Positions 30,591 through 40,407 of a DNA stretch of 64,000 bases are shown one piece after another. How positions within the stretch are numbered: position 1 is the stretch's first letter; each line of letters starts with the position of its first letter. Origin of the DNA: Cryptosporangium phraense. GTDB taxonomy: Bacteria; Actinomycetota; Actinomycetes; Mycobacteriales; Cryptosporangiaceae. The stretch is from contig NZ_VIRS01000023.1 of assembly GCF_006912135.1 (NCBI RefSeq), positions 1-64,000 on the forward strand, read 5' to 3'. The notes beneath the pieces are model-generated. The model was not told where the DNA came from, did not search any database, and was given only the letters and a program-made list of their open reading frames with translations. Both the position numbers and the translations under genes were made by a program.

Positions 30591-32125
30591 GCCCGGGCTC
30601 CTTCTGCGCGGGCCGCCAGCGCGGCCGCGAGCACCTCGCGGTCGTCGAACGGGTGCACCACCCCGGCGACCTCCTGTCCCTGCTCGTGTCCCTTGCCCAG
30701 TACGGCGACGCAGTCGCCCGGCCCGGCCCGCTCGACCGCGGTCGCGATCGCCGTGGCCCGGTCCCCCACCTCGATCACCTCGGCCCGCTCCGCGGCCGGG
30801 ACCCGCGCCACGCCGGCCAGCATCGCCGCCCGGATCGCGGCCGCCTCTTCCGAGCGCGGATTGTCGTCCGTCGCGACGAAGACGTCCGACGCCCAGGCGG
30901 CCGCTTCTCCCATGAGCGGACGCTTGCCCGCGTCCCGGTCTCCGCCGCAGCCCAGCACGGCGATGAGCCGTCCGGACGTGACCGGGCGCAGCGCGGCCAG
31001 CGCGGCCGCCACCGAGCCCGGGTCGTGCGCGTAGTCCACGATGCCGGTCGGGCCGCTCGGGCCGCCGACCCGTTCCATCCGCCCCGGTACCTGGCCAGCG
31101 TGTGCCACCGCGTCGACGGCGGTGGCGGTCTTCACTCCCACGGTGCCCAGGATGGCGATGGCCATCAACGCGTTCTCGACGCTGTACGCCCCGGGCATCG
31201 CGACCTGCGCGTTCGTGGTGCCCTCGGGACCGGAGACGGTGAAGTCCTGAACGAACGCGTCCGGTCCGCGCTCGACGACCCGCCAGGCCGCCTCCGGGTC
31301 TCCGGCCGCGGACACCGTGACCAGGTCGGTCGTGCCCGCGATCTCGGCGGCCAGGCGACGTCCGGACGCGTCGTCGGTGTTGACCACCGCGCGTCGCGAG
31401 CGGCCGTCGAACAACCGGGCCTTGGCCCGGAAGTAGTCCTCGACGTCTTTGTGGAAGTCGAGGTGATCGGCGCCGAGGTTCGTGAACGCGCCGACCGCGA
31501 ACCGCACGGCGGCGACCCGGTCGAGGGCCAGCGCGTGGCTGGACACCTCCATGACGACGGCGGTCACTCCCCGTTCCCGCGCCACCGCGAGCAATGCCTG
31601 CAGATCAGGGGCCTCCGGCGTGGTGCGGGCCGAGTGCAACCGCTCCCCGGCGATCCGGGTCTCGACGGTGCCGAGCAGTGCGGTGGTGTGCCCGGCGGCG
31701 CGCAGCCCGGCGTCCACCAGGTACGAGGTCGTCGTCTTGCCGTTCGTCCCGGTGATGCCGATGACGGTGAGCGACGCGCTCGGGTCACGGTAGACGCGGG
31801 CGCTGACCGCGCCGAGCACGGCGCGGGGACGGTCGACGACGATCATCGGCAGCCCGGTCTCCCGGGCCAGGTCGACACCGGCCGTGTCGGTGAGGATCGC
31901 GACCGCACCGGCCTCGGCCGCGCGGGCCGCGAAGCGGGCGCCGTGCGTGCGCGCGCCCGGGAGCCCGGCGAACAGGTCGCCGGACCGGATCGCGGAGCTG
32001 TCGTGGGTCACCCCGGTGACGCGGGCGGAGGCGCTCCCGACGAGGCGGCCACCGGCGATCTCGGCCAGTTCCGGGATCGGAACGGGCGTCTCGAGCGCAG
32101 GCCGCGGGACGCTGGCGTTGGACAC
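30587..32125 (-). CDS. murE: UDP-MurNAc-dipeptide--meso-diaminopimelate ligase MurE
   Basis: MurE (512 residues) adds the third peptide residue. The DNPR motif in ATDDNPRSEE indicates meso-diaminopimelate specificity rather than lysine. Also seen are [48 protein letters not shown] with the carbamate lysine in RAKARLF, and GKGHEQGQE. GTG 32125 (VSNASVPRP) is favoured; the frame is open to 32296, but that part is Arg/Pro-rich and would overlap ftsI. Confidence 0.95.
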   Translation of the reverse strand: MSNASVPRPALETPVPIPELAEIAGGRLVGSASARVTGVTHDSSAIRSGDLFAGLPGARTHGARFAARAAEAGAVAILTDTAGVDLARETGLPMIVVDRPRAVLGAVSARVYRDPSASLTVIGITGTNGKTTTSYLVDAGLRAAGHTTALLGTVETRIAGERLHSARTTPEAPDLQALLAVARERGVTAVVMEVSSHALALDRVAAVRFAVGAFTNLGADHLDFHKDVEDYFRAKARLFDGRSRRAVVNTDDASGRRLAAEIAGTTDLVTVSAAGDPEAAWRVVERGPDAFVQDFTVSGPEGTTNAQVAMPGAYSVENALMAIAILGTVGVKTATAVDAVAHAGQVPGRMERVGGPSGPTGIVDYAHDPGSVAAALAALRPVTSGRLIAVLGCGGDRDAGKRPLMGEAAAWASDVFVATDDNPRSEEAAAIRAAMLAGVARVPAAERAEVIEVGDRATAIATAVERAGPGDCVAVLGKGHEQGQEVAGVVHPFDDREVLAAALAARAEGARA

Positions 32126-32147
32126 GGGCACAGACCCTACCGCCGCC

Positions 32148-34787
32148 CTAGCCGTACAAGGTGATCGGTGGGGCCGGGGCGCCCGAGGGTGACACCCCGT
32201 AACGACGCAGCGTGAAACCGGCCAGGTCGGAGAACGTGGGTCCGGCGATGGCGCCGCCGACCCCTTCCGGAGTGTGAATGAACACACTGATGACATAGCG
32301 TGGGGAATCGGCCGGGACGATGCCGATGAACGAGGTCACGTTCCCGGGCATGTATTTGTTGCCCTCGGCGCGCTTACCGGTGCCGGTCTTGCCCGCGACG
32401 ATGTAGCCGGGAACGGCGGCGAGCGGCGCGGTGCCCTCCGGGGTGGCGATCGCGCTCATGTCCCGGACGACGGTCTTCGCCGCCTCCTCGCTGACGATCC
32501 GCTTGGGCTTCGGGCGGGCGGTCGGCTGCACGGTGCCGTCCGGGGCCACGACGCTCTTGACCAGCTGGGGCTGGACCTTCATCCCGTTGTTGGCCAGCGT
32601 CGCGTAGAGCGCGGTCATCTGCAGCGGCGTCGCCGCGACACCGAGTCCGATCGGGATCGAACCGGCCGACGGGCCGCTCCAGTTGGCCGGCGGCTGGACG
32701 ATGCCGGCCGACTCGCCCGGCAGGCCGATGCGGGTCTTCGTGCCCAGGCCGAACGCGCGCTGGTAGGCGTAGAGGCGGTCGGCGCCGAGCTTGTCGGCGA
32801 CCATGATCGTGCCGACGTTGCTGGACTGGGCCAGGATGCCCATCAGCGTGTAGTTGGGCGACCCGTGCTTGTGGGTGTCGCGGTAGGTGACCCCGCCCTT
32901 CTCGATCGTCTCCGGCAGCGTGAGGATCGAGTCGGGCTTGATCACGCCGGAGTCCAGGCCGCCGGAGATCGTCAGCGCCTTGTGGACCGAGCCCGGCTCG
33001 ACGATCGCGGTCGTGGCCAGGTCGAGCGTGGAGCCCGGCTTGATCGTCGACGGGTTGGACGCGTCGTAGCTGGGCGAGCTGACCATCGCGCGGATCTCGC
33101 CGGTGCGGGCGTCCATGACGATCGCCGAGCCGCTCCAGGCCTTGGTGGCCTTGAGCCGTTCGGTGAGCAGCTTGTTGGCCTGGTACTGGAGGTCGCGGTC
33201 GAGCGTGAGGACGAGGTCGGAGCCGGCCTTGGCCGGGACGGTCTTGTGGTAGCCGTCGGGGATCTCCTGGCCGCCGGTGCCCTCGTCGTAGACGCGTTCG
33301 CCATTGACGCCCTGGAGGGTGCCGTTGAAGCCGGATTCGAGGCCGGCCAGGCCGGTGCCGTCGGTGCCGGTGTAGCCGATGACGTTGGCCGCGAACTGGC
33401 CGCCGGGGACCTCGCGGACCTGGTCGTCCTGCACGATCAGGCCGGGGATCTTCTTCGTCCTGGCCAGCGCGCTGACCGCGTCGCCGACCGCCAGCGAGAC
33501 CTTCTTCTTCAGGATCACGTAGCGGTTGGGGGTGCCGTCGGCGTGTTTGTCGTGGGAGAGCTTCTCCTCGACCGCGGCGACCGGCATCTGGAGCAGCGGG
33601 GCCACGGCCGCGGCGACCTCGGACTTGTCGGCGATGTAGCCGGGGTCGGCGGCGATCGTCGCGCCCTGGACGTCGTGGGCCAGCACGTTGCCGTCTCGGT
33701 CGAGGATCGCGCCCCGGGGGGCGTAGAGCTCGAGGCTGACCCGGCGGGAGTCGGCGGCGAGGGCGGCGTACTGGGAGCCCTCGGTGGTCTGGATCTGGAC
33801 GAGACGCCCGCCGACGGCGGCGAACAGCGCGAGCATGACCGCGAGCGAGATGCGGAGGCGCGCGTTCGGGTTGCCGAGTCTCGGGAGGTGGCGGCGGGTT
33901 CTTCTGGCTGGTGGGGGTACGGGGGGCATGCGGACGCTCGTCCGCCGCGGCGGCCGGACACCGTCCGATTCCCACGCGGCGGAGCCCCCGCGGCGCGACC
34001 GGCCGCCCGGAGCGGCCCCCCGCCGGGCGTGTCCCCGACCGTCGCCACGGCCGACCGCCGCACGGCCGGATCCGCCGCCACGGGACGGGCTGCCGGACGC
34101 GCTGCGGCCACCGCCTGGGCGGGCGCCACCGGAACCGCCGCCGGACGCACCGCGGGCGGAACCGCCGCTGCGAGACGAGGCGCCGGACGCGCTGCGGCCC
34201 GAGTTCGTGCGCGTTCCGTCGGATGCGCCGCCGGCGGAGCCGTCACCGCGAGATGTGCCGCGGCCGGAGCCCGCGCGTGCACCACCGCGAGACGAGCCGC
34301 TGGATGCTGCGCCGCCGCGTGTTCCACCACCACCGCCGGACGTGCCGCGGCCCGATCCGCCGGAGCCGCGAGACCCGCCGGCGGAGGCGCCGGCGGACCC
34401 GCTGCGACCGGAGGCGCCAGCCGACGCGGTGCGGGCGGGGGCGCCGGCTGGCGCGCTGCGGGCGGAGCGGGCTTCGCGGGCGCTGCCGCGGGGCCCTTCG
34501 CCGGATCCGCCGCCGGGCGTGGACCGGGCGGATCCTCCGGCGCGCGCGCCGGAGCGCGGGCTGCGGCCGGAGCCGCCGTCGGAGCTCCCGCGGGCGCTGC
34601 CGGCGGTGCCGGTTCGGGCGGGGCGGGGTTCGGGGGGTGTGGCGCCCTCGCGGACGGTCTTGCCTCGGGGGTGGTACTGCTGAGCGTCGGACAGCGTCTG
34701 GCGGCGCGGCCGGAACGGGACGACGTTCTCGTCCCGCGCCCGGCCGCGACCAGCCCGCGACCCCTTCGGTGGCTCTGCCGCCATCAC
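32148..34787 (-). CDS. ftsI: septal transpeptidase FtsI (PBP3) with a ~300-residue cytoplasmic tail
   Basis: A class B penicillin-binding protein (879 residues) that cross-links septal peptidoglycan with FtsW. One helix (about 311-330) is followed by the dimerisation domain (PRGAILDRDG) and the transpeptidase domain, with active-site Ser600-Val-His-Lys603 in EPGSVHK, SSN at 655-657 and KTG at 800-802. The striking part is residues 1-305: a cytoplasmic tail almost wholly of Gly, Ser, Arg and Ala with runs such as GGGSG, far longer than the usual 20-120 residues. The start (GTG 34787 or ATG 34784) overlaps the ftsL stop, so the whole tail is probably translated. Confidence 0.93.
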   Translation of the reverse strand: MMAAEPPKGSRAGRGRARDENVVPFRPRRQTLSDAQQYHPRGKTVREGATPPEPRPARTGTAGSARGSSDGGSGRSPRSGARAGGSARSTPGGGSGEGPRGSAREARSARSAPAGAPARTASAGASGRSGSAGASAGGSRGSGGSGRGTSGGGGGTRGGAASSGSSRGGARAGSGRGTSRGDGSAGGASDGTRTNSGRSASGASSRSGGSARGASGGGSGGARPGGGRSASGSPSRGGGSGRAAVGRGDGRGHARRGAAPGGRSRRGGSAAWESDGVRPPRRTSVRMPPVPPPARRTRRHLPRLGNPNARLRISLAVMLALFAAVGGRLVQIQTTEGSQYAALAADSRRVSLELYAPRGAILDRDGNVLAHDVQGATIAADPGYIADKSEVAAAVAPLLQMPVAAVEEKLSHDKHADGTPNRYVILKKKVSLAVGDAVSALARTKKIPGLIVQDDQVREVPGGQFAANVIGYTGTDGTGLAGLESGFNGTLQGVNGERVYDEGTGGQEIPDGYHKTVPAKAGSDLVLTLDRDLQYQANKLLTERLKATKAWSGSAIVMDARTGEIRAMVSSPSYDASNPSTIKPGSTLDLATTAIVEPGSVHKALTISGGLDSGVIKPDSILTLPETIEKGGVTYRDTHKHGSPNYTLMGILAQSSNVGTIMVADKLGADRLYAYQRAFGLGTKTRIGLPGESAGIVQPPANWSGPSAGSIPIGLGVAATPLQMTALYATLANNGMKVQPQLVKSVVAPDGTVQPTARPKPKRIVSEEAAKTVVRDMSAIATPEGTAPLAAVPGYIVAGKTGTGKRAEGNKYMPGNVTSFIGIVPADSPRYVISVFIHTPEGVGGAIAGPTFSDLAGFTLRRYGVSPSGAPAPPITLYG

Positions 34788-35374
34788 CGGCCAGCCGACG
34801 AACTCGGCGAACCGCTGGGCGATCCTCCGGGTGACTCGCCGGGCGACGAGGAAGACCCGGCCGTCGACGGGGTCGGCGTCGGTGACGGCGGCGCGGTGGC
34901 CGGCGTCGGAGTCCCGGCCACCTTCCCCTCGGGCAGCTTCACGAACCCGGGGTCACCCGCCGGAACCAGCCCCATCTTCTTGGCCCGCTCCTCGAGCTTC
35001 TGCGGCGACTCCTGCCCGTCCAGCGCCTGCTGGAGCCGCTGCTCCTCCTTGTCGAGCTTCTCCTGCCGGGTGTCGAGGTCGTGGATCCGGAACGCGTTCT
35101 CGTTGACCGCGGTGTTCAGCAGCACCAGCCCGATCAACCCACCGATAGCCAGCGCCAGCACGAGCACCACGAACGGCGCCCGCGACGACGCGGCCGACCG
35201 CCCCGACGGCACCGAGGGCGACGGCGGCACGCTGATCGGAATCGGAGCCCGACGACGGTCCCGCGACCGGCCGCGATCGACGGGACGACCAGGCGCCACC
35301 TTGGGCGTGATCGGCCGTCCCTCGCGGACCGCGCCCGGACGCGATCGCACACCGGTACGTGAGCCCGACATCAT
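34784..35374 (-). CDS. ftsL: FtsL-like divisome protein
   Basis: A 196-residue bitopic protein at the ftsL position between rsmH and ftsI. It has a basic, Pro-rich cytoplasmic part (1-65), one membrane helix (about 67-86, [21 protein letters not shown]), then a coiled coil (about 95-130, [17 protein letters not shown]) and the [19 protein letters not shown] motif of FtsL/FtsB. The Pro/Ser/Thr-rich tail (150-196) is unusual. The ATG overlaps the rsmH stop (ATGA). Confidence 0.88.
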   Translation of the reverse strand: MMSGSRTGVRSRPGAVREGRPITPKVAPGRPVDRGRSRDRRRAPIPISVPPSPSVPSGRSAASSRAPFVVLVLALAIGGLIGLVLLNTAVNENAFRIHDLDTRQEKLDKEEQRLQQALDGQESPQKLEERAKKMGLVPAGDPGFVKLPEGKVAGTPTPATAPPSPTPTPSTAGSSSSPGESPGGSPSGSPSSSAGR

Positions 35375-36390
35375 GTCACCCCGCTCCCAGAACCACTTAG
35401 CCGTTCCACTGCCCGGAGCCGCACCGATGCCGCTCTCGGGTTCGCTTCGATCTCGTCCGGACCCGCCGTCTCCGCCCCCCGGGTGAGCAACCGGAACCGC
35501 GGCCCGTACTCGGGCAGCGCCACCGGCAGCTCCGGCGGCGTCCGGTCCTGCGTCACGGCCGCGAACGCCTGCTTGACCAGCCGGTCTTCCAGCGACTGAT
35601 ACGACATCACGACGATCCGCCCGCCCGGCCGGACCGCGTCCAGCGCGGCCGGGAGCGCGTTGCGCAACGCGTCGAGCTCGCCGTTCACCTCGATCCGCAA
35701 CGCCTGGAACGTCCGCTTGGACGGGTTGCCGCCGGTGCGCCGGGCCGGCGCCGGGATCGCGTCCCGCACCAGCTCGACCAGCCGGGCGCTGGACGTCAGC
35801 GGGGCCTTCTCCCGCTCCCGGATGATCGCCGCCGCGATCCGGGACGCGAACTTCTCCTCGCCGTACGTCCGCAGGATCCGGGCCAGGTCACCGTGGGAGT
35901 ACGTGTTGAGCACCTCGGCCGCGGTGATGCCCCGGCTGGTGTCCATCCGCATGTCCAGGGGCGCGTCCCGGGCGTACGAGAAGCCTCGCTCGTCCTCGTC
36001 CAATTGCAGGGACGACACCCCGAGGTCGAAAAGAAAACCGTCAACCGAGTCCACATCGGCCTGAACCAAGGCGTCGGCAATTGCGTCGTAGATAGCGTGG
36101 ACGAACCGGACGCGGCTCGCGTTCGGTCCCAGACGTTCGGCCGCGCGACGCAGAGCGTCCGGATCGCGGTCGATACCGACGACGGTGAGTGAGGGGTGAG
36201 CGGCGAGCATCGCCGCGGTGTGGCCGCCGAGGCCGAGCGTGGCGTCGACCACGACGGCGCCGGGGCCGCTGATCGCCGGAGCCAGGAGCTCCAGGCAGCG
36301 GTCGAGCAGCACCGGAACGTGGACATCGGAATGGGGGGCGGCTCCGGCGCCGGAAGGGACGTGCGCACACGTCTCCTCATCAGCCGCCAT
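35371..36390 (-). CDS. rsmH: 16S rRNA N4-methylcytidine methyltransferase RsmH (MraW)
   Basis: RsmH (339 residues) methylates C1402 of 16S rRNA using SAM. It has [27 protein letters not shown] (SAM loop), [34 protein letters not shown] and [11 protein letters not shown], which are characteristic of the family. ATG 36390 is favoured because GAGGGGG lies just upstream; an ATG at 36414 or the far start at 36480 are possible. It follows mraZ by 127 nt. Confidence 0.93.
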   Translation of the reverse strand: MAADEETCAHVPSGAGAAPHSDVHVPVLLDRCLELLAPAISGPGAVVVDATLGLGGHTAAMLAAHPSLTVVGIDRDPDALRRAAERLGPNASRVRFVHAIYDAIADALVQADVDSVDGFLFDLGVSSLQLDEDERGFSYARDAPLDMRMDTSRGITAAEVLNTYSHGDLARILRTYGEEKFASRIAAAIIREREKAPLTSSARLVELVRDAIPAPARRTGGNPSKRTFQALRIEVNGELDALRNALPAALDAVRPGGRIVVMSYQSLEDRLVKQAFAAVTQDRTPPELPVALPEYGPRFRLLTRGAETAGPDEIEANPRAASVRLRAVERLSGSGSGVT

Positions 36391-36517
36391 GCCGCCCCCT
36401 CGTCGGTGACCCATGCCGCCAGGTCCCCATCCGCTTCGCGTGGCCTGGCGCCGGGGAAGGTGCGCCAGGAGATTCGCCAAGCGGCTGGAGACCTCACGCC
36501 ACGGGACGTGAACGTCG

Positions 36518-36949
36518 TCAGAAGATGCCGGGCAGCACCTCCTCTTCCACCTCTGCGAACGCTTCCTCGGAATCGGCGAGGTAGGTGTCCCAGGCCTGCC
36601 GATCCCAGATTTCGACCCTCGTGCTGGCCCCGATCACCACGCAGTCCCGGTCGAGACCGGCGTACTCGCGAAGGTGAGCGGGGATCGTGATGCGCCCCTG
36701 ACGATCAGGAACCTCGTCGTGGGCACTGGCGAAGAACACCCGGCTGTAGGCCCGGGCGGCCTTGTGTGTCATCGGAGCGGCGCGGAGCTGCTCGGCGACC
36801 CGGCTGAACTCGGCCATCGGGAAAACGAAAAGGCATCGTTCCTGCCCTTTCGTCACCACCAAACCTCCTGCCAGCTCGTCGCGAAACTTCGCCGGCAGGA
36901 AGAGCCGACCTTTCTCGTCCAAGCGAGGCGTGTGCGTGCCGAGAAACAC
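36518..36949 (-). CDS. mraZ: transcriptional regulator MraZ
   Basis: MraZ (143 residues) is the ring-forming AbrB-like DNA-binding repressor that opens the dcw cluster and acts on its own promoter. Both AbrB-like repeats are clear: [20 protein letters not shown] and [28 protein letters not shown] 36949 gives the family N-terminus FLGTHTP; in-frame GTGs at 36961 and 36958 are alternatives. Three phased GTGGRG boxes overlap its promoter, consistent with autoregulation. Confidence 0.95.
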   Translation of the reverse strand: MFLGTHTPRLDEKGRLFLPAKFRDELAGGLVVTKGQERCLFVFPMAEFSRVAEQLRAAPMTHKAARAYSRVFFASAHDEVPDRQGRITIPAHLREYAGLDRDCVVIGASTRVEIWDRQAWDTYLADSEEAFAEVEEEVLPGIF

Positions 36950-36996
36950 CGCACCCACCACCCCTTGGCCCGGAGCATCCCAGACGCTCCATCACG

Positions 36997-37022
36997 CCCC
37001 ACTGTACTCCACTTCCCCCCAC
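36997..37022 (-). promoter_or_regulatory. MraZ operator: three GTGGRG boxes with 10-bp phasing
   Basis: Reading toward mraZ, GTGGGG (37017-37022), GTGGAG (37007-37012) and GTGGGG (36997-37002) start exactly 10 bp apart. They fill the spacer and flank the -10 box of the mraZ promoter. Evenly spaced short G-rich direct repeats are the known recognition pattern of MraZ, so binding here should block the promoter. Confidence 0.75.
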
Positions 37023-37028
37023 CGTCAA
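37001..37028 (-). promoter_or_regulatory. mraZ (dcw cluster) promoter
   Basis: A -35 box TTGACG (37023-37028) and a -10 box TACAGT (37001-37006) are separated by 16 bases and read toward mraZ. The expected transcript start near 36994 gives a leader of about 45 nt. It is the probable main promoter for the tightly overlapped dcw genes. Confidence 0.65.
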
Positions 37029-37138
37029 CGACTCAAACCTGTAGCTGCCGGATATCGGACCGATGTCTTCGCAGGTCAGCCTGGTGGTGCGCAGGTGGGG
37101 CGGATTGGCGGGCCCGAGCAGGTTGGCACAGATGAAAC

Positions 37139-37174
37139 GGGCCGGTGCTCCCGACTACGCGGAAACACCGGCCC
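37139..37174 (-). terminator. probable leuS terminator
   Basis: GGGCCGGTG and CACCGGCCC form a perfect 9-bp stem with an 18-nt loop, 29 nt after the leuS stop. On the leuS strand the stem is followed by a short GTTTC, a weak U-tract. It would separate leuS from the dcw promoter. Confidence 0.55.
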
Positions 37175-37202
37175 AGTGGGACGGGAGTTGCAGATGTGAA
37201 AT

Positions 37203-40067
37203 TCAGACCACGATCGTCACGATTCGGCCGGGAACGACGATCAGCTTGCGGGGCTCGGCACCGGCCAGGATCGCCGCGACCTTCGGCTCGGCGACCGCCG
37301 CGGCCCGCACCGCCGCCTCGTCGGCGTCGGCCGGGACCGTGATGCGACCCCGCACCTTGCCGTTGACCTGAACCGGGTATTCGATCTCGGGCGCGGTCAG
37401 CAGGGCCGGGTCCGCGGCCGGGAACGGGTGGTAGGTCAGCGTCTCGCCGTGACCCAGCTTCTCCCACAGCTCCTCGGCCAGGTGCGGCGCGAACGGCGCC
37501 ACCATCAGCGTCATCGGCTCCACGACCTCGCGCGGGGTGCCGGTGCTGCCGTAGGCCGACGTGACGTGGTTGGTCAGCTCGATCAGCTTGGAGACCGCGG
37601 TGTTCGTCCGCAGCCCCTCCAGGTCACCCCGGATGCCGTCGATCGTGCGGTGCAGCAGACGCCGGGTCTCGTCGTCGGCCGGCTCCTCGGTGACCCGCAG
37701 CGCGCCCGACTCCTCGTCGACCGCGGTGCGCCACAGCCGCTGCAGGAACCGCATCGAGCCGACGACCGCCCGGGTCTCCCACGGACGGGAAACGTCCAGC
37801 GGGCCCATCGACATCTCGTACACGCGGAACGTGTCGGCGCCGTACTCGGCGCACATGTCGTCGGGGGTCACGACGTTCTTCAGCGACTTGCCCATCTTGC
37901 CGTACTCGCGGTTCACCGGTTCGCCGTGGAACCGGTAGCCGCCGTCGGCCTCCACGACCTCGTCCGCGGCCACGTAGGTGCCCCGGGCGTCGGTGTAGGC
38001 GTAGGCCTGGATGTAGCCCTGGTTGAACAGCCGGCCGAACGGTTCGGACGAACGCAGGTGGCCCAGGTCGAACAGCATCTTGTGCCAGAACCGCGCGTAC
38101 AGCAGGTGCAGCACCGCGTGCTCCACCCCACCGACGTACAGGTCGACGCCGCCGGCCGGCTTGTCGGCGTCGGGGCCCATCCAGTACTGCTCGTTGGCCG
38201 GGCTGACGAACTCGTTCTCGTCGGTCGGGTCCAGGTAGCGCAGCTCGTACCAGCACGAGCCGGCCCACTGCGGCATCGTGTTGGTCTCCCGCCGGTACTG
38301 CTTCGGGCCGTCACCCAGGTCCAGCGTGACGTTCACCCAGTCCTCGGCCCGGGCCAGCGGCGGCTCGGGGTCGGTGTTCGCGTCGTCCGGGTCGAACGTC
38401 CGCGGCGAGTAGTCGTCGATCTCCGGCAGTTCGACGGCCAGCATGTCGTCGGGCAGCGCGACCGGCAGGCCGTCGGTGTCGTAGACGATCGGGAACGGCT
38501 CGCCCCAGTACCGCTGGCGGCTGAACAGCCAGTCGCGCAGCTTGTAGGTGGTCGTCGCCTCGCCGTGGCCGTTCTCGACCAGCCAGTTGATGATCTCGCG
38601 CTTGGCGTCGGCGACTCCCAGGCCGTCCAGGAAGCCGGAGTTGATCGCCGGACCGTCGCCGGTGAAGGCCTTGCCGTCGAAGCCGTCGGTCGGCTGCACG
38701 GTCCGGACGATCGGCAGGTCGAAGACCTCGGCGAACTCCCAGTCGCGCTCGTCCTGGCCGGGGACGGCCATGATCGCGCCGGTGCCGTAGCCGGTCAGCA
38801 CGTAGTCGGCGACGAACACCGGGACGCGCTCGCCGTTGACCGGGTTGATCGCGTAGGCGCCGGTGAAGACGCCGGTCTTCTTGCGGGCGTCGGCCGACCG
38901 CTCGATATCGGACTTCGCGGCCGCCTGGGCCTGGTAGGCGGCCACCGCGGTCGACGGGTCCTCGGCGGTCTTCCAGGCCGACGGGGTGTCGGCGGGCCAC
39001 TCGTCGGCGACGATCGCGTCCAGCAGCGGGTGCTCCGGGGCCACGACCAGGTAGGTCGCGCCGAACACGGTGTCGGGCCGGGTCGTGAAGACGCGAATCG
39101 GGGCGTTCGGGGCGCTGTGCCGCCGCTTGGGCGCGCCCTCGGCGATGTGGAAGTCGATGTACGCACCGGTCGAGCGGCCGATCCAGTTGCGCTGCATCAG
39201 CTTGATCGACTCCGGCCAGTCGACCTCGTCCAGGTCGTCGGCCAGCCGGTCGGCGTACGCGGTGATCCGCATCATCCACTGGCGCAGCCGGCGCTTGAAG
39301 ACCGGGAAGTTGCCGCGCTCGGACCGGCCGTCGGCGGTGACCTCCTCGTTCGCCAGCACCGTGCCCAGGCCGGGGCACCAGTTGACCGGGGCCTCGGACA
39401 GGTAGGCCAGCCGGTGACTGTCGATCAGCTTGCGCTGCTCGATGCGGGACAGCTCGGCCCAGGGCGCGCCGTTGACGACGCGGTGACCGGCTTCGAACTC
39501 TTCTTCCAGCTCGGCGATCGGGCGGGCCCTACCGGCCTTCTCGTCGTACCAGGAGTTGTAGATCTGCAGGAAGATCCACTGCGTCCAGCGGTAGAAGGAA
39601 ATGTCGGTGGTGGCCAGCAGCCGACGGCTGTCGTGGCCGAAGCCCAGCCGGCGCAGCTGCGCGCGGTATCGCTCGATGTTCTCTTCGGTCGTCTTTCGGG
39701 GGTGCGTGCCAGTCTGGACCGCGTATTGCTCAGCGGGCAGGCCGAACGCGTCGAAGCCCATCGGGTGCAGGACGTTGAAGCCCAGCATCCGGTGGTAGCG
39801 CGCGAAGACGTCGGTACCGATGTAACCCAGCGGGTGGCCGACGTGCAGGCCCGCACCGGAGGGGTACGGGAACATGTCCATCACGTACAGCGGCTTCCCG
39901 CCGTCGTTGTGCCAGCCCGGAGTGGGCGCGGCCAGCGGGCCGGAGGGGTTCGGCGAGTGGAACGTGCCTTCGGCCTCCCAGCGGTCCTGCCAGCGCTTCT
40001 CGATCGCCGCGGCCAGCGTGGCGGTATAGCGGTGGGCCGGGGCGTCGGCGGGAGTCTGCTCGCTCAT
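37203..40067 (-). CDS. leuS: leucyl-tRNA synthetase
   Basis: LeuRS (954 residues) charges tRNA-Leu. The class I signature is HVGH at residues 75-78, followed by PLGYIGTDV. The KMSKS loop reads KMGKSLKN, as often in actinobacteria. The editing (CP1) domain contains [13 protein letters not shown], and the C-terminal anticodon and tail domains are complete. GAGGA lies eight bases before the ATG. It has a 163-nt leader carrying a leucine leader peptide and an intrinsic terminator, so expression is probably controlled by attenuation. Confidence 0.97.
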   Translation of the reverse strand: MSEQTPADAPAHRYTATLAAAIEKRWQDRWEAEGTFHSPNPSGPLAAPTPGWHNDGGKPLYVMDMFPYPSGAGLHVGHPLGYIGTDVFARYHRMLGFNVLHPMGFDAFGLPAEQYAVQTGTHPRKTTEENIERYRAQLRRLGFGHDSRRLLATTDISFYRWTQWIFLQIYNSWYDEKAGRARPIAELEEEFEAGHRVVNGAPWAELSRIEQRKLIDSHRLAYLSEAPVNWCPGLGTVLANEEVTADGRSERGNFPVFKRRLRQWMMRITAYADRLADDLDEVDWPESIKLMQRNWIGRSTGAYIDFHIAEGAPKRRHSAPNAPIRVFTTRPDTVFGATYLVVAPEHPLLDAIVADEWPADTPSAWKTAEDPSTAVAAYQAQAAAKSDIERSADARKKTGVFTGAYAINPVNGERVPVFVADYVLTGYGTGAIMAVPGQDERDWEFAEVFDLPIVRTVQPTDGFDGKAFTGDGPAINSGFLDGLGVADAKREIINWLVENGHGEATTTYKLRDWLFSRQRYWGEPFPIVYDTDGLPVALPDDMLAVELPEIDDYSPRTFDPDDANTDPEPPLARAEDWVNVTLDLGDGPKQYRRETNTMPQWAGSCWYELRYLDPTDENEFVSPANEQYWMGPDADKPAGGVDLYVGGVEHAVLHLLYARFWHKMLFDLGHLRSSEPFGRLFNQGYIQAYAYTDARGTYVAADEVVEADGGYRFHGEPVNREYGKMGKSLKNVVTPDDMCAEYGADTFRVYEMSMGPLDVSRPWETRAVVGSMRFLQRLWRTAVDEESGALRVTEEPADDETRRLLHRTIDGIRGDLEGLRTNTAVSKLIELTNHVTSAYGSTGTPREVVEPMTLMVAPFAPHLAEELWEKLGHGETLTYHPFPAADPALLTAPEIEYPVQVNGKVRGRITVPADADEAAVRAAAVAEPKVAAILAGAEPRKLIVVPGRIVTIVV

Positions 40068-40144
40068 CGTGGGATTCCTCGGGGCTTAAAACTGGATAAA
40101 AGAACTGCGGGGCCACCACGTGCCGGGTGAACGTCTCAAGACAC

Positions 40145-40170
40145 GAAAAAACCCCTCGCCATGGAGGGGT
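40145..40170 (-). terminator. attenuator terminator of leuS
   Basis: On the leuS strand ACCCCTC (40164-40170) pairs with GAGGGGT (40151-40157) around a 6-nt loop, and six T residues follow at once (40146-40151). This is a canonical intrinsic terminator, rare in such GC-rich DNA, placed 77 nt before the leuS start and after the leader peptide. Confidence 0.8.
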
Positions 40171-40171
40171 A

Positions 40172-40198
40172 GCCGTGCTGATCGGACGTCAGCACGGC
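40172..40198 (-). promoter_or_regulatory. leader hairpin overlapping the end of the leader peptide
   Basis: GCCGTGCTG (leuS-strand arm 40190-40198) pairs perfectly over 9 bp with CAGCACGGC (40172-40180), leaving a 9-nt loop. One arm contains the last codons and stop of the leucine leader peptide, so a translating or stalled ribosome would decide whether this hairpin forms. It is the natural partner of the adjacent terminator in an attenuation switch. Confidence 0.65.
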
Positions 40199-40230
40199 CT
40201 GGTAAGGAGGAGCGCTCCGGCTCGCATCAT
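40189..40230 (-). CDS. leucine-rich leader peptide of leuS
   Basis: A 13-codon reading frame MMRAGALLLTRPC ends 121 nt before leuS. Three successive leucine codons (CTC CTC CTT) lie just before a hairpin and a terminator, the hallmark of ribosome-mediated attenuation. When charged tRNA-Leu is scarce the ribosome would stall on these codons and the downstream fold would change. The Shine-Dalgarno match is poor for this ATG. A preceding tiny frame MMRA starts at 40241, follows GGAG and overlaps the leader by ATGA, so translation may be coupled. Confidence 0.7.
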   Translation of the reverse strand: MMRAGALLLTRPC

Positions 40231-40407
40231 GCGCGCATCATACCGCTCCGTAGTGGTGGGCGCCGACTGGGATAACGCCGGTGACAAAACTGCATTAAAC
40301 GGTATGGAAGTGCAGAGCAATTCCGATCGCCTGGCGGTCGTGACGGATCCTGGAACAATGGTCGCGGGGTGAGCGCCCCTATCAGACGCACGTCCGGAGG
40401 GCAGTCG

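Noticed and set aside
32274-35486. 1070-codon plus-strand ORF opposite ftsI and ftsL
   Set aside because: It is antisense to clear FtsI and FtsL sequences and encodes a low-complexity Ala/Gly/Arg protein with no domain.
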